A stretch of DNA of 22,206 bases, from NCBI GenBank assembly GCA_028456385.1, contig JALNQF010000565.1, positions 1-22,206 of the forward strand, read 5' to 3'. Below are positions 9,890 to 21,739 of this stretch, piece by piece; position 1 is the first letter of the stretch, and each line of letters starts with the position of its first letter. The notes beneath the pieces were generated by a model. The model was not told the DNA's origin. It saw nothing but the letters and a program-made list of their open reading frames with translations, and ran no database searches. Position numbers and translations under genes: made by a program. The DNA is from Ophiosphaerella korrae. Its lineage: Eukaryota; Ascomycota; Dothideomycetes; Pleosporales; Phaeosphaeriaceae.

Positions 9890-10460
9890 TAGGATTATCT
9901 AATATAAGACCTACTATAGCAATACTAAACGTATTATCTAAGTCTAGCTTAGCTTCTAGAGCTACTAACTATTTAGTTAATTTCTTATTATTTAACGCCT
10001 TTATCTTATAAAGATAAAAGAGACAAGCTTAATTCTCTACTAGCTTACTCTACGTAAGCTCCTAGATTTATTTATACTTAGCTTTAGCCTCTATAATTTA
10101 AGATAGTAATTTCTCTTAAGTTTAGTTAATAGCTCTCTTTATTATTATTAAGCCTAAACGCTAGAATAAGTATAATAAACGTATACTTAGAAAGAGAGAT
10201 ACTAGATATATTATAAGAACTATATATATTTGCACAAATATATACTTTATAAGCCTTACTATTGTTTATAGAAATAATATAAAGAAAGGACTTAGGGTTT
10301 AATTTAAGAGAAGTATAATAAGAATAAGGAAATATTTTAATACTATTACGTAATACGTAATTAGTAAGAAGATAGTAATAATGTATAGATAAAATAGGTA
10401 TAAAAGAAGATAAAGAACTTTATATTAATAAAGAAATAGGATTAATAATACTAGCCCTAA
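9890..10460 (-). pseudogene. Antisense reading frame in the 3' region of C-D
   Basis: Between pol and the 3' LTR the minus strand carries a readable frame while the plus strand does not. Down from about 10139, with stops read as Gln, it gives RAINQTQEKLL, then IIEAKAK, IQELTQSKLVENQA, YKIKALNNKKL and LVALEAKLDL. This is a Lys/Glu/Leu-rich, coiled-coil-like sequence reaching into the tail of pol. Further upstream on the same strand (about 10140-10440) there is a Ser-rich frame with LKLNPKS and INNSKAYKVYICANIYSSYN, offset by one register; Tyr codons there may have been Cys or His. The same protein is readable in the B-E copy, which argues for real coding. I do not recognise the family. All stops are TAA/TAG of RIP type, so it is not functional now. 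Confidence 0.4.
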
Positions 10461-10483
10461 GATAGATAAATAAGGACTTACCT

Positions 10484-10497
10484 AAGAGAAGAGATAG
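10484..10497 (+). other. Polypurine tract of element C-D
   Basis: AAGAGAAGAGATAG lies directly before the TGTTATAGG start of the 3' LTR, the position where plus-strand DNA synthesis is primed in LTR retroelements. The B-E copy has a matching purine run at 16966-16978. Confidence 0.7.
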
Positions 10498-10919
10498 TGT
10501 TATAGGTATAATAGAAGGAATTAAGATAGAACTAATTAATCCTAACTTAGGTACTAATAAAGTATAAGATAAGTAAAGTAATAACTTTAATTAGGAAACT
10601 ATATATAACTAGGACACCTAAGGTAATCTATAATCTATAGGGTTTTAGTAAATATAGATTAAGGTAATCTATAATCTATTAATCTTAGTAAATATAGATT
10701 ATAGATTATAGTAAGTATATAGTTAGTAATAATATATATTATTAAGATAGTATTAGTAATTTAATCCTTTAACTATAGAACACTAATACAAGATAGTTAT
10801 AAAATATCTTCTATTATTTATAGTTATTATAGATTATAACCTAAGCTTTTACTATTAACTCTTAATCTACTAATACTCTTTAAGTACTAAGAAGTTAACT
10901 CTAGTAATACCTAATAATA
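10498..10919 (+). repeat. 3' LTR of element C-D (422 bp)
   Basis: It starts TGTTATAGG, keeping the TG lost in its partner, and ends CCTAATAATA (mutated TAACA). The pairing with 3905-4326 rests on equal length, the shared GGTTTTAGTAAATATAG block and the flanking TATAA duplication. Confidence 0.93.
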
Positions 10920-10924
10920 TATAA
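10920..10924. other. Right target site duplication of element C-D (TATAA)
   Basis: This is the exact partner of 3900-3904. The following GTTAGACAATAC continues the gag of element B-E. Confidence 0.9.
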
Positions 10925-13900
10925 GTTAGACAATACTATATAGAAAATAGTTAGAAAATATATAAATAATCTAATCTCTAAAAAAGAAGATATAAAGATA
11001 GTAATTAACGCACTAGAAACCTAAAATAAAGAACTCTAGGAATACGTAAAGTAAAATAAGGCCTAGATTAAAGCTATTATTAAAGAGTAAAACTAGATAG
11101 AATTAATTATATAATGCCTAGAAATAAGTATAATAAAGAAACTACCTAAGATACCTATACTTAAGAAGTTCGATAGAATAAGAGAGAAACTAAGACCTTT
11201 TATAGCCTTAGTATAGCTCTAGATAGATATACAAGTACTATACTTTAATATAGAAGAAAAAAAGGTAATATATATTAGAATACACCTTAAAGAAGATATA
11301 ATAAGATAGTTTAAACCTTACTAGATAGACTATATAATACACGCCCTAATAACCTAAAAGGATAAAACTAGGGCTATTTTTAGAAGTTATAAATACTTTA
11401 CTAAACAAATAAGAGTAGTATTTAGAGATATAGACGTTACCTAATAAGCTAAAAAGTAGCTAGAAAAGCTTATACAAAGTTAGAGTATTTCTAAGTACAT
11501 ATTATAATTTAAATAACTATTACAAAATATAGAATAGAATAAGTTAGCCTTAATATTATAATTTAAGTAAGGACTTAACTCTAAGATCTAATATAAGATA
11601 ATATATATAGAAAAACTAAGGATACTAGAAGCTCTAAAGTAATAGGTAATATAGATTAATAATAATCTCTAAGAATAGAAGAAAAACAAGTATAAAAGTT
11701 ACACCTAGAACTATAACAAGAGAGACTTTATAGTCCTTAATACTAATAAAGATAGAAAAAAAAAGAAAAATAAAGACTTTACGTACTTTAATTATAGTAA
11801 GCTAGGCTACTACGTAAAAGACTACTAATTAAAAAAGAAGAAGGATATAGTATATTATAAATATAGGAAACTAAGATACTTTATAAAAGACTATAAGAGT
11901 AAAGACCTAAAAAAAGAAACTTAGTTAAAAATAACTAAAAAGAAGAAGGAAGTACTATAAGTATAGGCTAAACTATAAGAAAAAGTAGCTAGGAGTAAAA
12001 AAGTATAATATATAATACTCTATTAGACCTTTTATTATAATAATAACTACTATATATATCTTTTTAGTAAATAAAGAGTAGTATAGTTTTTATAGAAATA
12101 GAGATATAAAGTAGCTATAATAAAAGAAAAGATAAAAGCTTAGCTAAAAGAGATAGCCTAAGTAATAGACTTACTAGTAGAAGATCTAGAAAGAGAAGAG
12201 CCCCTAGTACTATTAATCTAAGCCAAAAGACTAGTACTAGATAAAGAGACTACTATAGCTACCTCTAAAGGACTAAGAAGAAGTAAGAAACAAGTTAGTA
12301 TAAAAAGAATAGAGTATACCTAGCTAATAATATATAGCTATAATAGCTATATAACTATAAATATAGAGGAATAAAATAAAGAATAGAAGTTTATTTAGAA
12401 ATACTTACTAGTTATAAGTATAGAGAAAGCGTATAAAGACTAGAAAGAATATAATCCTAAAGAAATAAAGTTTATACTATTTTAAGAATAAATAAAGTAA
12501 TATATAGTTATAGTAAGAAGAATACTTATATAAAGAGAATAGTAATATCTTGTAAAAAAGACGTAATAGATTAATAAAGCCTATATACTAAGAATACTAG
12601 TAGCGTACTATATCCTAATAATAGATATACCTAGTAAAAGTAAATACTAAGAAAGGGATAATAAAATAATAGATCTAAAGCACCTAGTATATTTTAAAGT
12701 ATTATAGATATTATACCTAGATAAGAATTATATTATATATAGAAATCCTAAAGTAAATAATAATATATAGCTTATAAGAAGAAGAGGTTATAATTATATA
12801 AGAGTAATTATAGTAGAGAATATCTAAAGATAAGAAATAATCCTAGAAGATAGATACGTAGTAGTAAGACCTAGCCTAAAACTATCTAAAAAATACGTCT
12901 AAGGAGGACTATAGTATAAATACATATATAATAAGTATCTAAAATACAATAAATATAAACTTAAAGTAAGACTATAACTATAAAAAGATAGCTAATTTAT
13001 AAAAATACCTAAGTAAAAGAAGCTAGAAAGTATAAGAGGCCTATATATTACAAAAATAAGTATATACTAAAAAAGGAAAGTATAATTAATAATTAATAGT
13101 AGAGTAATAAAAAACTTTATATTAAAGAAGTTTATAAAGATAAAAAGAATATACTATATAATAAAGAAGTACTCTTAACAATTAAGTATAATTAAAGGAA
13201 AACTATTCTAAGAACTTATATAGTTTAAAATAGTTCTCTCTATATTAGAACTAGAAAGAATAATAATTAAGAATATAGTTATAGATATAATAACAATTAA
13301 TAACAAATAAGATATAATACTAGGTATACTATAGTTATAGATAACTAACCTATATATTAATTAGAGAATAAGAAAGATTAGCTATAATAAAATAGATATA
13401 TTAAAGGCTAATATAAGTACCTATAAAGGAGAATTCCCTAAAGAATATAAGAAATAGGAAAAACAGCTTATAGAGCTAGAAGACTATCTTCTAGAATATT
13501 AACTATAGAACTTAGTAATAGAACTAGAAAAAGACAAAGACGTAAAATAGAGTCTAGTCTATAGAAAAATAGAAGAAGAGTCTAAAATTAAATAGGTATT
13601 TATTTAAAATATAATAAAAAAAGGATAGATATAAGAATCTAAATTAAGAGTAGTATATAAACTTATATTTATAAACAAAAAAAGAATAAGTAATAAAAGA
13701 CCTTATATAGATTTTAAGAAAACTAATACAATTATAAATAAAAACTAATACCCCTTATTATATATAGATAGAATACAAGATAAGCTATAAAAAGTAAAAG
13801 TCTTTATAAAACTAGATATCTAAAACGCCTACTACTAGATTAGAATTAAAGAAAGAGATAAGTAGAAAATAGTATTTAGAACACAATATAGACTATATAA

Positions 13901-16376
13901 ATACTTAGTTATACTATTTAGATTAATAAACGCACTAGTAGCATTCTAGGAAAGAATTAATATAGTACTAAGAGAGTACTTAGATATATTTATATTTATA
14001 TACTTAGACGATATCTTTATATTCTTAGAAATAGAAGAAGAATACGTATAGTATATACACAAAGTACTAGAAAAGCTAGTAAAAAATAAATTATTCTTAA
14101 AAATAAGAAAATACAAATTCTATATAAAAGAAATAGACTTCCTTAGATTTATTATTAAACTAGGAAAAATTAAAATTAACTTAGAAAAGATTAAAACAAT
14201 TAATAAATAGCTAACACTATAAAACCTAAAAGAGGTATAACAATTTTATAGGCTAGCTAACTTTTATAGAAAGTTAATAGTAAGATATTCTAAAGATATA
14301 GAACTAATAACTAGACTTATAAAGAAAGATATACTATTTAAATAGATAAAAGAATAAAATAAAGTATTTAAAAGGATTAAAAGAAAGTTTATAGAGAACC
14401 TAGTTATTAAAATATATAACCTAGACCTACTAGTAATAGTAAAAATAGATACATCTAATTTAGTCTATAGAATAGTACTAATACAAGAAGATCTAGAGAC
14501 TAAAAAAGAATACTTAGTTAAATACTTCTCTAAGAAAATAAAAATAGTAGAACTTAACTACCTAATCTATAATAAAGAGATACTAGTAATCTATAAAGTA
14601 TTTAAATAATAGAGAGTATACTTATAAGAAGTAAAGTACTAGATAAAGGTCTATATAGACTATAAGAATCTTATAGGATTTATAATAAATAAAGAATTAT
14701 TATAACGCTATATAAGATAGTAAGAATACCTATTAATATTTAATATAGAAATTATATATATAAAAGAGAAAGATAACTAATTTATAAATACTTTTAGTAG
14801 AAGACTAGACTTATAAAAAGAAGTAAGTGCTACTAGTATAGTTCTAGTTAAGAATAAAGAAAGATACTTAGTTTTAAATATACCTAAGATAGCTATAATA
14901 TTTAAAAGAAAGAATAGTAAACTAGATAAATAGATTTAGAAAATAATATAAAAAGTATCTAAAAAAATAAAGAAATTAGAAATCTAAAGAGGATTTATAT
15001 AAGCTTATAGAAGAATATATATTCTAAATAAGATTTAGAAAGAATTTATATAATAATTCTATAAATTACTAGTATATAGTTACTAAAGTATTAATAAAAT
15101 ATTAGATAGACTACTAAGAGACTATTATATTCTAAAAGTAAGATAATTAGTAATAGAAGTATTATAAGACTATATAGAATACTATAGGAATAAATATAGT
15201 AGATACGCGCTATATAGAATAATATAACTAGTAGAAGTACTAGAATAACTATAAAGAGTTATAATAATAGACTTTATTATAAAGTTACTTAAGTCTAAAG
15301 ACTTAATATTAAGAGTTAAATACAATAGAATCTTAATAATAGTAGATAAACTTATAAAGTACTTATACTTTAAACTATATAAAGAGAAAAGTAAAATAGA
15401 AGTTACTATATATTAGGTCTTAGGAATAGTAATTAGTTAATATAGACTACTAGACAAGATTATTACAAATAGAGATATACGATTTATATCTAAATTATAG
15501 AGAATAATAATAGCGCAATTAGGAATTAAATATATAATATCTATAGTATATTACCTATAGATAGATAGATAATTAGAACGAATAAATTAGATAGTAGAAT
15601 AGTACTTAAAATACTACCTTAATTATAACTAGAACAATTAGGTATAGCTATTACCTATAGTATAGTTAGTATATAATAGCGTAAAGAATATAGTAATAAG
15701 AGTATTACTTTTCTTTGTAAACTATAGATTTAAGCCTAACGCGTACTAGATACTAAGAAACTAGATATCTTAGTCTCTAAGAAGAGAAAACTTTACTAAT
15801 AGACTTAAAGATATATATAATTAATTAAGATAGGATATAGAATTTCTATATAACTATATAGCTAAGTACTACAATAAAAAGTATAAAAGAAGACCTTAAT
15901 TTAGAGAGAGAGAAAGAGTATAGTTAGTATAGAAAAATATTAAGAGTAAACAACTAAGTTTAAAGTTAGACTACGTTAAAATAAGACTATATAAAATTAA
16001 GAAAGAAGTTACACTAGTTATTTTTAAACTAAAGCTACTAAATAAGATAAAGATATACCTAATATTCTATATAGCTCTACTAGAACAAGTACTATAAGAA
16101 GTAAAACTACTAGTGTACAAAGTAGATATATATAGAGAATAAGAAGAATAGGAAGTTAAAGAAATCCTAGTATACTAGTTCTATAATAGTAAGAACTACT
16201 ACCTAGTAGAATAGATAGGTATAGACGAGAAAGGATAACTATAGGGAAAAATATAGGAACTAGAGAATAACCTTAATTACTCTAAGAAACTAGAGGAGTT
16301 CTAAAGTTAAAACCTTCTAGAGCGCTTAGTAGTAAACTAAGAGAACTAATATTACTAATAATAAATAGAGAGATAA
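10925..16376 (+). pseudogene. Gag-Pol of element B-E (main part), RIP-inactivated
   Basis: This continues the gag frame begun at 3852 and aligns with C-D at a constant offset of 6487 bp. Domains therefore fall at: zinc knuckles 11784-11825 and 11853-11894 (Cys/His all Tyr), protease 13095-13106 (DSGA now NSRV), reverse transcriptase YLDD intact at 14001-14012, and integrase residues at 15270-15272 (Asp kept), 15468-15470 (Asp mutated to Asn, AAT) and 15576-15578 (Glu kept). The chromodomain is at about 16140-16295, with W.V.EIL, YYLVEWIG and W.L.NNL. The inferred stop is near 16376. I found no insertion or deletion at any of the landmarks compared; differences are transitions. This copy looks more mutated than C-D, consistent with its being older in the stack. 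Confidence 0.9.
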
Positions 16377-16935
16377 TAAGAACGTTTAATATATAATCTA
16401 CTATAGTAAACACTTTATTTAAGTCTAGCTTAGCTTCTAGAGCTATTAACTATTTAGCTAATTTCTTATTATTTAAGGCCTTTATCTTATAAAAGCAAGA
16501 GAGATAAGCTTAATTCTCTACTAGCTTACTCTACGTAAGCTCCTAGATATACTTACGCTTAGCTTTAGCTTCTATAATTTAAGATAGTAATTTCTTTTAA
16601 GTTTAGTTAATAGCTTTCTCTATTATTATTAAGCTTAGACGTAAGAATAAGTATAATAAACGTACACTTAGAAAGAGAAATACTAGATATATTATAAGAA
16701 CTATATATATTTATATAAATATACACTTTATAAGCCTTACTATTATTTATAGAAATAATATAAAGAAGAGACTTAGGGTTTAACTTAGGAGAGGCGTAAT
16801 AAGAATAAGGAAATATTTTAATACTATTGCGCAATACGTAATTAGTAAGAAGATAGTAATAGCGTATAGATAAAATAGGTATAAGAGAGGATAAAGAACT
16901 TTATATTAATAAAGAAACTAGACTAATAACTTTAG
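16377..16935 (-). pseudogene. Antisense reading frame in the 3' region of B-E
   Basis: This is the counterpart of the antisense frame in C-D. On the minus strand below about 16625, with TAA/TAG read as Gln, it gives KAINQTQKKLL, IIEAKAKRKYIQELTQSKL, VENQAYLSCFYKIKAL and LIALEAKLDL. That is nearly the same protein as in the other copy, including conservative exchanges (Arg/Lys, Ile/Val). The part above (16607-16834) is one of very few stretches in the window that stays open for 75 codons; read upstream it continues in frame to about 16910, but it begins with no ATG and ends at a TAA in a different register from the helical part. Function unknown. Nothing here is intact enough to be expressed as a normal protein. 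Confidence 0.4.
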
Positions 16936-16965
16936 CTCTAAGATAGATAAATAAAGACCTACTTA

Positions 16966-16978
16966 GAAAAGAAGATAG
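16966..16978 (+). other. Polypurine tract of element B-E
   Basis: GAAAAGAAGATAG lies immediately before the TGTTATAG start of the 3' LTR, at the same place as the tract in C-D. Confidence 0.65.
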
Positions 16979-17405
16979 TGTTATAGATATAATAGAAAGA
17001 ATTAAGATAGAACTAATTAATCTTAACTTAGGTACTAATAAAGTATAAAATAAGTAAGGTAATAATCTTAATTAGGAGGCTATATATAACTAGGATACCT
17101 AAGGTAATCTATAATCTATAGACTCTTAGTACCTATAGATTATAGATTAAAGTAATCTATAATCTACTAGTCTTAGTAACTATAGATTATAGACTATATT
17201 AAGTATATAGTTAGTAAGATACGTATTATTAAGATAGTATTAGTAATTTAATCCTTTAACTATAGAACGCTAATACAAGATAGTTATAAAATATCTTCTA
17301 TTATTTATAGTTATTATAGATTACTATATAGACTTTTACTATTAACTCTTAATCTACTAACTCTTAATATAGGTTTCTATAGTTAATAACAAGAGGCCTA
17401 TTATA
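16979..17405 (+). repeat. 3' LTR of element B-E (427 bp)
   Basis: It starts TGTTATAGATATAATAG and ends GGCCTATTATA. It has a single copy of the 71-bp unit that is doubled in the partner LTR at 3293. It is followed by TAGGC. Confidence 0.92.
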
Positions 17406-17410
17406 TAGGC
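17406..17410. other. Right target site duplication of element B-E (TAGGC)
   Basis: This is the exact partner of 3288-3292. The sequence after it continues element F's protease in frame. Confidence 0.9.
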
Positions 17411-20400
17411 CCTTTATAATTTAGGTATAGAGGTAAACCTAATTAATAAAGAAAGTACTAAACTCTTAGTATACCTAAATATAAAGATAAAAGGTATCCT
17501 TATAACTATATTTTTAAATAATATATAACTAGCTATTTATATAGTATATAATCTTATAGTTATATATAAAGATAATAAAGGAATTAAGTATAATATTAGT
17601 CTTTAATACTTTTTAGAAGTAAGCTTTAGTAGTTATAACTTTATCTTAGAGTACTTATAGCTAACAGAGGCTAACCTATAGATTAAATTTCTATTAAGTA
17701 CTTTCTAATAGTAGCTAAAGAAGTTAAAAGATAAAAGAATAACTTTAGTAAGTACTTAAGAGCTATTTAATAATATTACGCTAAGAGAATAAGTATATAT
17801 TCTTTATCCTAATAGGCTCGTCTATATAGTACTAAATAAAGAACTAAGAGATATAGTTACTTAAGATATTTATTAGTTTACTACTAAGCTACTATTAGAA
17901 GAGCTTAGTAGACTATTAATATAAAAGGGACCTAGTAGAGATACTATTATAGATACTACCTAGTACTATAAGTAAAGTCTACTCTAGCTAAAGAATACTA
18001 TAAATAAGATTATTAATTATATAAGATATTATATTAAGGATATACTATTACTATTATAGCTACTAGAAGAGATAATATAAAGGGTAGTAGTAAGTATATA
18101 TTACAAGGATCCTAAATAGTTAAAACTACTAGTAAAGGAGGCCTAGACTCCTTCTAATAATAGCCTAAAAGGCTACTAGTACGTAGATAACGCGTTTAAT
18201 AAAGAAGAAATAATATATATTCTAAAAGAGCTATACTATAAGTAGCGCGTATTTAGTAAGAATTAGATAAAGATACTTACTCTTTATAGAGAATATAATT
18301 ATGCTATAGAAATTAAAGAAAGTAAGAAGATCTTAAATATTTTAATATATAACCTATCTTGCTAAGAACTAGATATCCTTTAAGAATACCTTAATATAGC
18401 GTAGGAGAAGAGATAGATCTACTTAAGTAAATCTCTAGTAAGTACTCTAATTCTCTTTATTCTAAAGTTAAATAGTACTCTTTATCTTTATATAGACTAT
18501 AGAGGCCTAAATAAGATTATAATTAAAGATAGATACTTAATCTCTCTTATAAGTAAAATATTAGATTAACTATTTAAAGTAAAAATCTTTTTAAAGCTTA
18601 ACTTTTGTAACGCCTATTATAGGCTACGTATTAGAAAAGGTAATAAGTAGAAAATAGCGTTTAAAATAAGATATAGTTATTTTAAATATCTTATTATACT
18701 ATTTAGTTTAGTAAATATACCTATAACCTTTTAGTCCTATATTTACTATACCCTTAGAGGGCTAGTAGACTATATCTACGTTATCTACTTAGATAATATC
18801 CTTATATACTCTAAAAATAAAGAGGATTATATTACTTACGTTAAAGAAGTACTAGATAGACTTATTAAATAGAGACTCTACTATAAAGTAAGTAAATATA
18901 CCTTTAATACTAAATTAGTTAAGTTCTTAGGCTATATTATTACTTTAGAAGAAGTAGTAATAGACCTAGTAAGAGTAAAAACTATTAAAGAGTAGCTAGA
19001 ACTAGAGAGCTATAAAGATATTTAAGTCTTTCTTAAGTTTACTAACTTCTATAAGAGGTTTATATATAAATACTCTAAAATAGTTAGACTTTTAGTAGAC
19101 TATATAACTACTATATAAGCTCTACTACTAACCTAGTAAGGTTCTAAAGGTAAGCTAATTAAAGTAAAATATAAGAAAATAAAGAAAAGCTCTACCTACT
19201 AGTATAAACTATAGAGTTAGCCTAATAATATTTAATTAACGTTCCTTTAATTAAAGAAGAAATTTTTAGACTCTCTAGTCTTATAGTACTTTAACCTAGT
19301 AAAAGACTTAATAGTTATAATAGACGTATTAGAGTTTACTATAGTAGTAATCTTTCTCTAACCTTAGATAGTAGAGTTAGTAACTAATTACTATTAGAAA
19401 CTAGTAGCGTTTTAGAGTAAGAAGTTCTTAGGACCTTTTTTAAGATAGTATACGTATAACAAGAAGTTAAGTACTATAGTTAAAATATTTAAAATATAGT
19501 AATACTATCTTAAATATACTCTATTAATAATCTAAGTACTTTCTAATTATAATAATCTATAGTACTTTATAAGTACTAAAGAACTCTCTTCTAAGTAAGC
19601 TTACTAAGTAGAAGAGCTTATAAGGTTTAATTTTAAAGTTAAATACAAACTAAAATAAGAAAACCTAGTAGATAGGCCTTTAAAGTAGCTTAACTATACA
19701 AAAGGTATTTTTATTAGAGAGTAGTAAGCGTTATATAACGTAATATTACTAACGCTATACTAGAAGCTTTAGATCTAGGCTATCTAGAGGTCTAGAGCTT
19801 TAAATACCTATTTTTAAAAAGTATTAAAATAAGACTACTTTAAGAGAGACCTTATAGGGACCTATTAAACTTCTAAAAAGGCTAATATACTTAAAATAGA
19901 ATTTTCTAACTAAATATTAGAACCTAGTAATATATTACTATTAGGCACACCTCCCTCTACTACTATTAATAGTAATAAGGTAAGAAGTATTATATCTAAA
20001 GCTAAGTAAACCTATAAAGTTATAGAAGAGCTTATAAGAGCTATAATATATAGTATTTTATTTCTAAATAGTTTTACGCGTAAAGTAATATAAGATAAAG
20101 ATACTTATACTCTAGAAATTCTAGAACGCCTTATAGAGTTTATCTATTAAGTATAAGAAAAAAATATAGCTTATCTTATATATATAGTAGAGAGCTTCTA
20201 GGGAGTAAGTAGAGTAAAGAAAAGTAACTATAACTAAGAGTTTAACCTTAGTAGTATCTTATATAAGAGTAAAAAAGTATAGATTCTTAATAATAGAGCT
20301 CTTTACTAGAATATCCTATAAAAAAACTATAATAACCTAATAGGTAGCTACTATAAGACTAATAAGACTATAGACTTACTAAAGCGTAAGTATTATTAGC

Positions 20401-21720
20401 TACGTCTTTTCCTAGATATTTATAACTATATTAAGAGATATCCTATATATTAATTAAATAAGATTTAAAGGTATAAACCCTAAAAAATACTAGTACTACT
20501 ACTAGTACTTATAATAGTATAGTATTACTTTTTATTAGACTTTATAATAGACTTACTAGTCTTAAGAGATATAAAAAAGAATAAGTTTAACTTAATTCTA
20601 GTACTTATAGACTAGTTTATAAAGTACGTCTAATACTTCTTTATAAGTAAGATAATTATAGTATAAAAAGTAGCTAATTTATTAATAAATTAATACTTTT
20701 TAAAGTAAGGTCTCCTAGACACCTTACTATTAGATAAAAGGTCTATCTTTACAAGCTAATTCTAGTCTAATATATACTATTACCTTAAAATTAATTATTA
20801 ATTAAGTATAGCTTTTTACTTATAAATAGATAGGTAGACTAAAAAGTAGAACTAGAAATTAGAAACGTACTTAAAGATCTACATAAATTACTAGTAAGAT
20901 AACTAGGTATTATTACTCCTATATATAGAGTATACTTATAATTTAAAGAAGTATTTAGTATATAGCTAAAGCTCTATACGCGTAGTATTTAGTATAGATC
21001 CTAAAGGATTTAATAGTATTTCTAATAAATATTAGCTAAGGTAACTAGACTCCTAATAGAACGTATATAGAAAAGTCCTAGTACTTAGGTAGTAAGTTAT
21101 AGGATACCTTAATTAATAGGCTAAAATATAAAAAGTAGTAAGAGTAAGTCTCTAGTATACCTAGTCTTATAATAAGAAATAGTATAATATAAAAAGAGAA
21201 AACAAGTACTTTACTAAAGGTAAGGAAGTAATATTAAAATTAAAAAATATTACTACTTACTACCTATCTAAGAAATTTAATATATAATATCTTAGACTAT
21301 TTTTAATTAATAAAAAGATAGGTAAGCTAGTATATAAGCTTAACCTCCCTCTATTAATAGCCTAAATATATCTTATATTTAATATATCTCTATTAGAACT
21401 ATAGTATACGCTATTACTAGAAGTAAATTTTTAACTAAGTAATATCTAAATCCTAGATAATATTACATTAGGAAACTACTATAAAGTTAAAGGAATCTTA
21501 GATTATAAAGATATAAAGGCTAGAAGAAAAGAGTACCTAATAAAATAGCTAGGCTAGTTTATAGAAAAAGCTACTTAGGAGCTAGCTAGTAACCTAGACT
21601 ACTACGTAGCTATATTAAAAGAATATAAAAAATCTACTATAATAAGCGCCTCTAAGAAAGCCTAGAGCTACTTTTAGAAAAAAAGAGTAATAAAAAAGAG
21701 AGCTAAAAAGTAATTTAAAA
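17411..21720 (+). pseudogene. Pol of element F (chromovirus), RIP-inactivated
   Basis: This is the right part of element F's pol, with domains in the usual Ty3/Gypsy order. Protease: ancestral DSGAE at 17418-17432, now N-L-G-I-E, and the downstream YNFILEYLWLTEANP-like flap (17636-17680). Reverse transcriptase at about 18230-19000: SKSLVSTLILFI, LYIDYRGLNKI, and YLDD at 18786-18797 now YLDN. The thumb/connection has VKFLGYII and FTNFYKRFI. RNase H with its first Asp at 19323-19325 and later KKFLGPFLRQY, DRPLKQL. Integrase: HHCC region at about 20340-20470, then Asp 20538-20540, Asp 20733-20735, and Glu 20841-20843 now Lys, with 35 residues between the last two. C-terminal chromodomain at about 21475-21605: V.GILDYKDIKARRKEYLIKWLGW with TAG read as Trp. 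Stops at Gln/Trp sites and mutated catalytic residues make it inactive. The pol end is uncertain (about 21720-21825). Confidence 0.88.
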
Positions 21721-21739
21721 AGCGATTTTTATAAAAATT

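Larger units (their letters stand above)
3905..10919 (+). mobile_element. Element C-D, complete Ty3/Gypsy chromovirus (7015 bp)
   Basis: This is the innermost and youngest element in the stack. It has two 422-bp LTRs with TGTTA...TAACA ends, a single Gag-Pol frame, a 608-bp 3' region and a polypurine tract. It is flanked by TATAA duplications within gag of B-E. It looks somewhat less mutated than the B-E copy: many sites read C or G here and T or A there, for example AACAACAACTAC near 5551 against AATAATAACTAC near 12039. Confidence 0.92.
3293..17405 (+). mobile_element. Element B-E, full-length Ty3/Gypsy chromovirus split by C-D
   Basis: This is a complete LTR retrotransposon: 5' LTR 3293-3790, 3' LTR 16979-17405, flanked by TAGGC on both sides. 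It spans 14113 bp here, of which 7020 bp is the nested C-D element plus its duplicated target, leaving about 7093 bp. It sits in the pol gene of element F. The pieces 3791-3904 and 10925 onwards join in frame in gag. All coding capacity is destroyed by RIP. Belonging to the chromovirus branch follows from the C-terminal chromodomain. Confidence 0.9.

Noticed and set aside
16607..16834. Minus-strand open frame of 75 codons as an intact gene
   Set aside because: It has no ATG start (begins TTG), runs in frame further upstream, and is part of a longer decayed antisense frame. It is kept only as part of that pseudogene.
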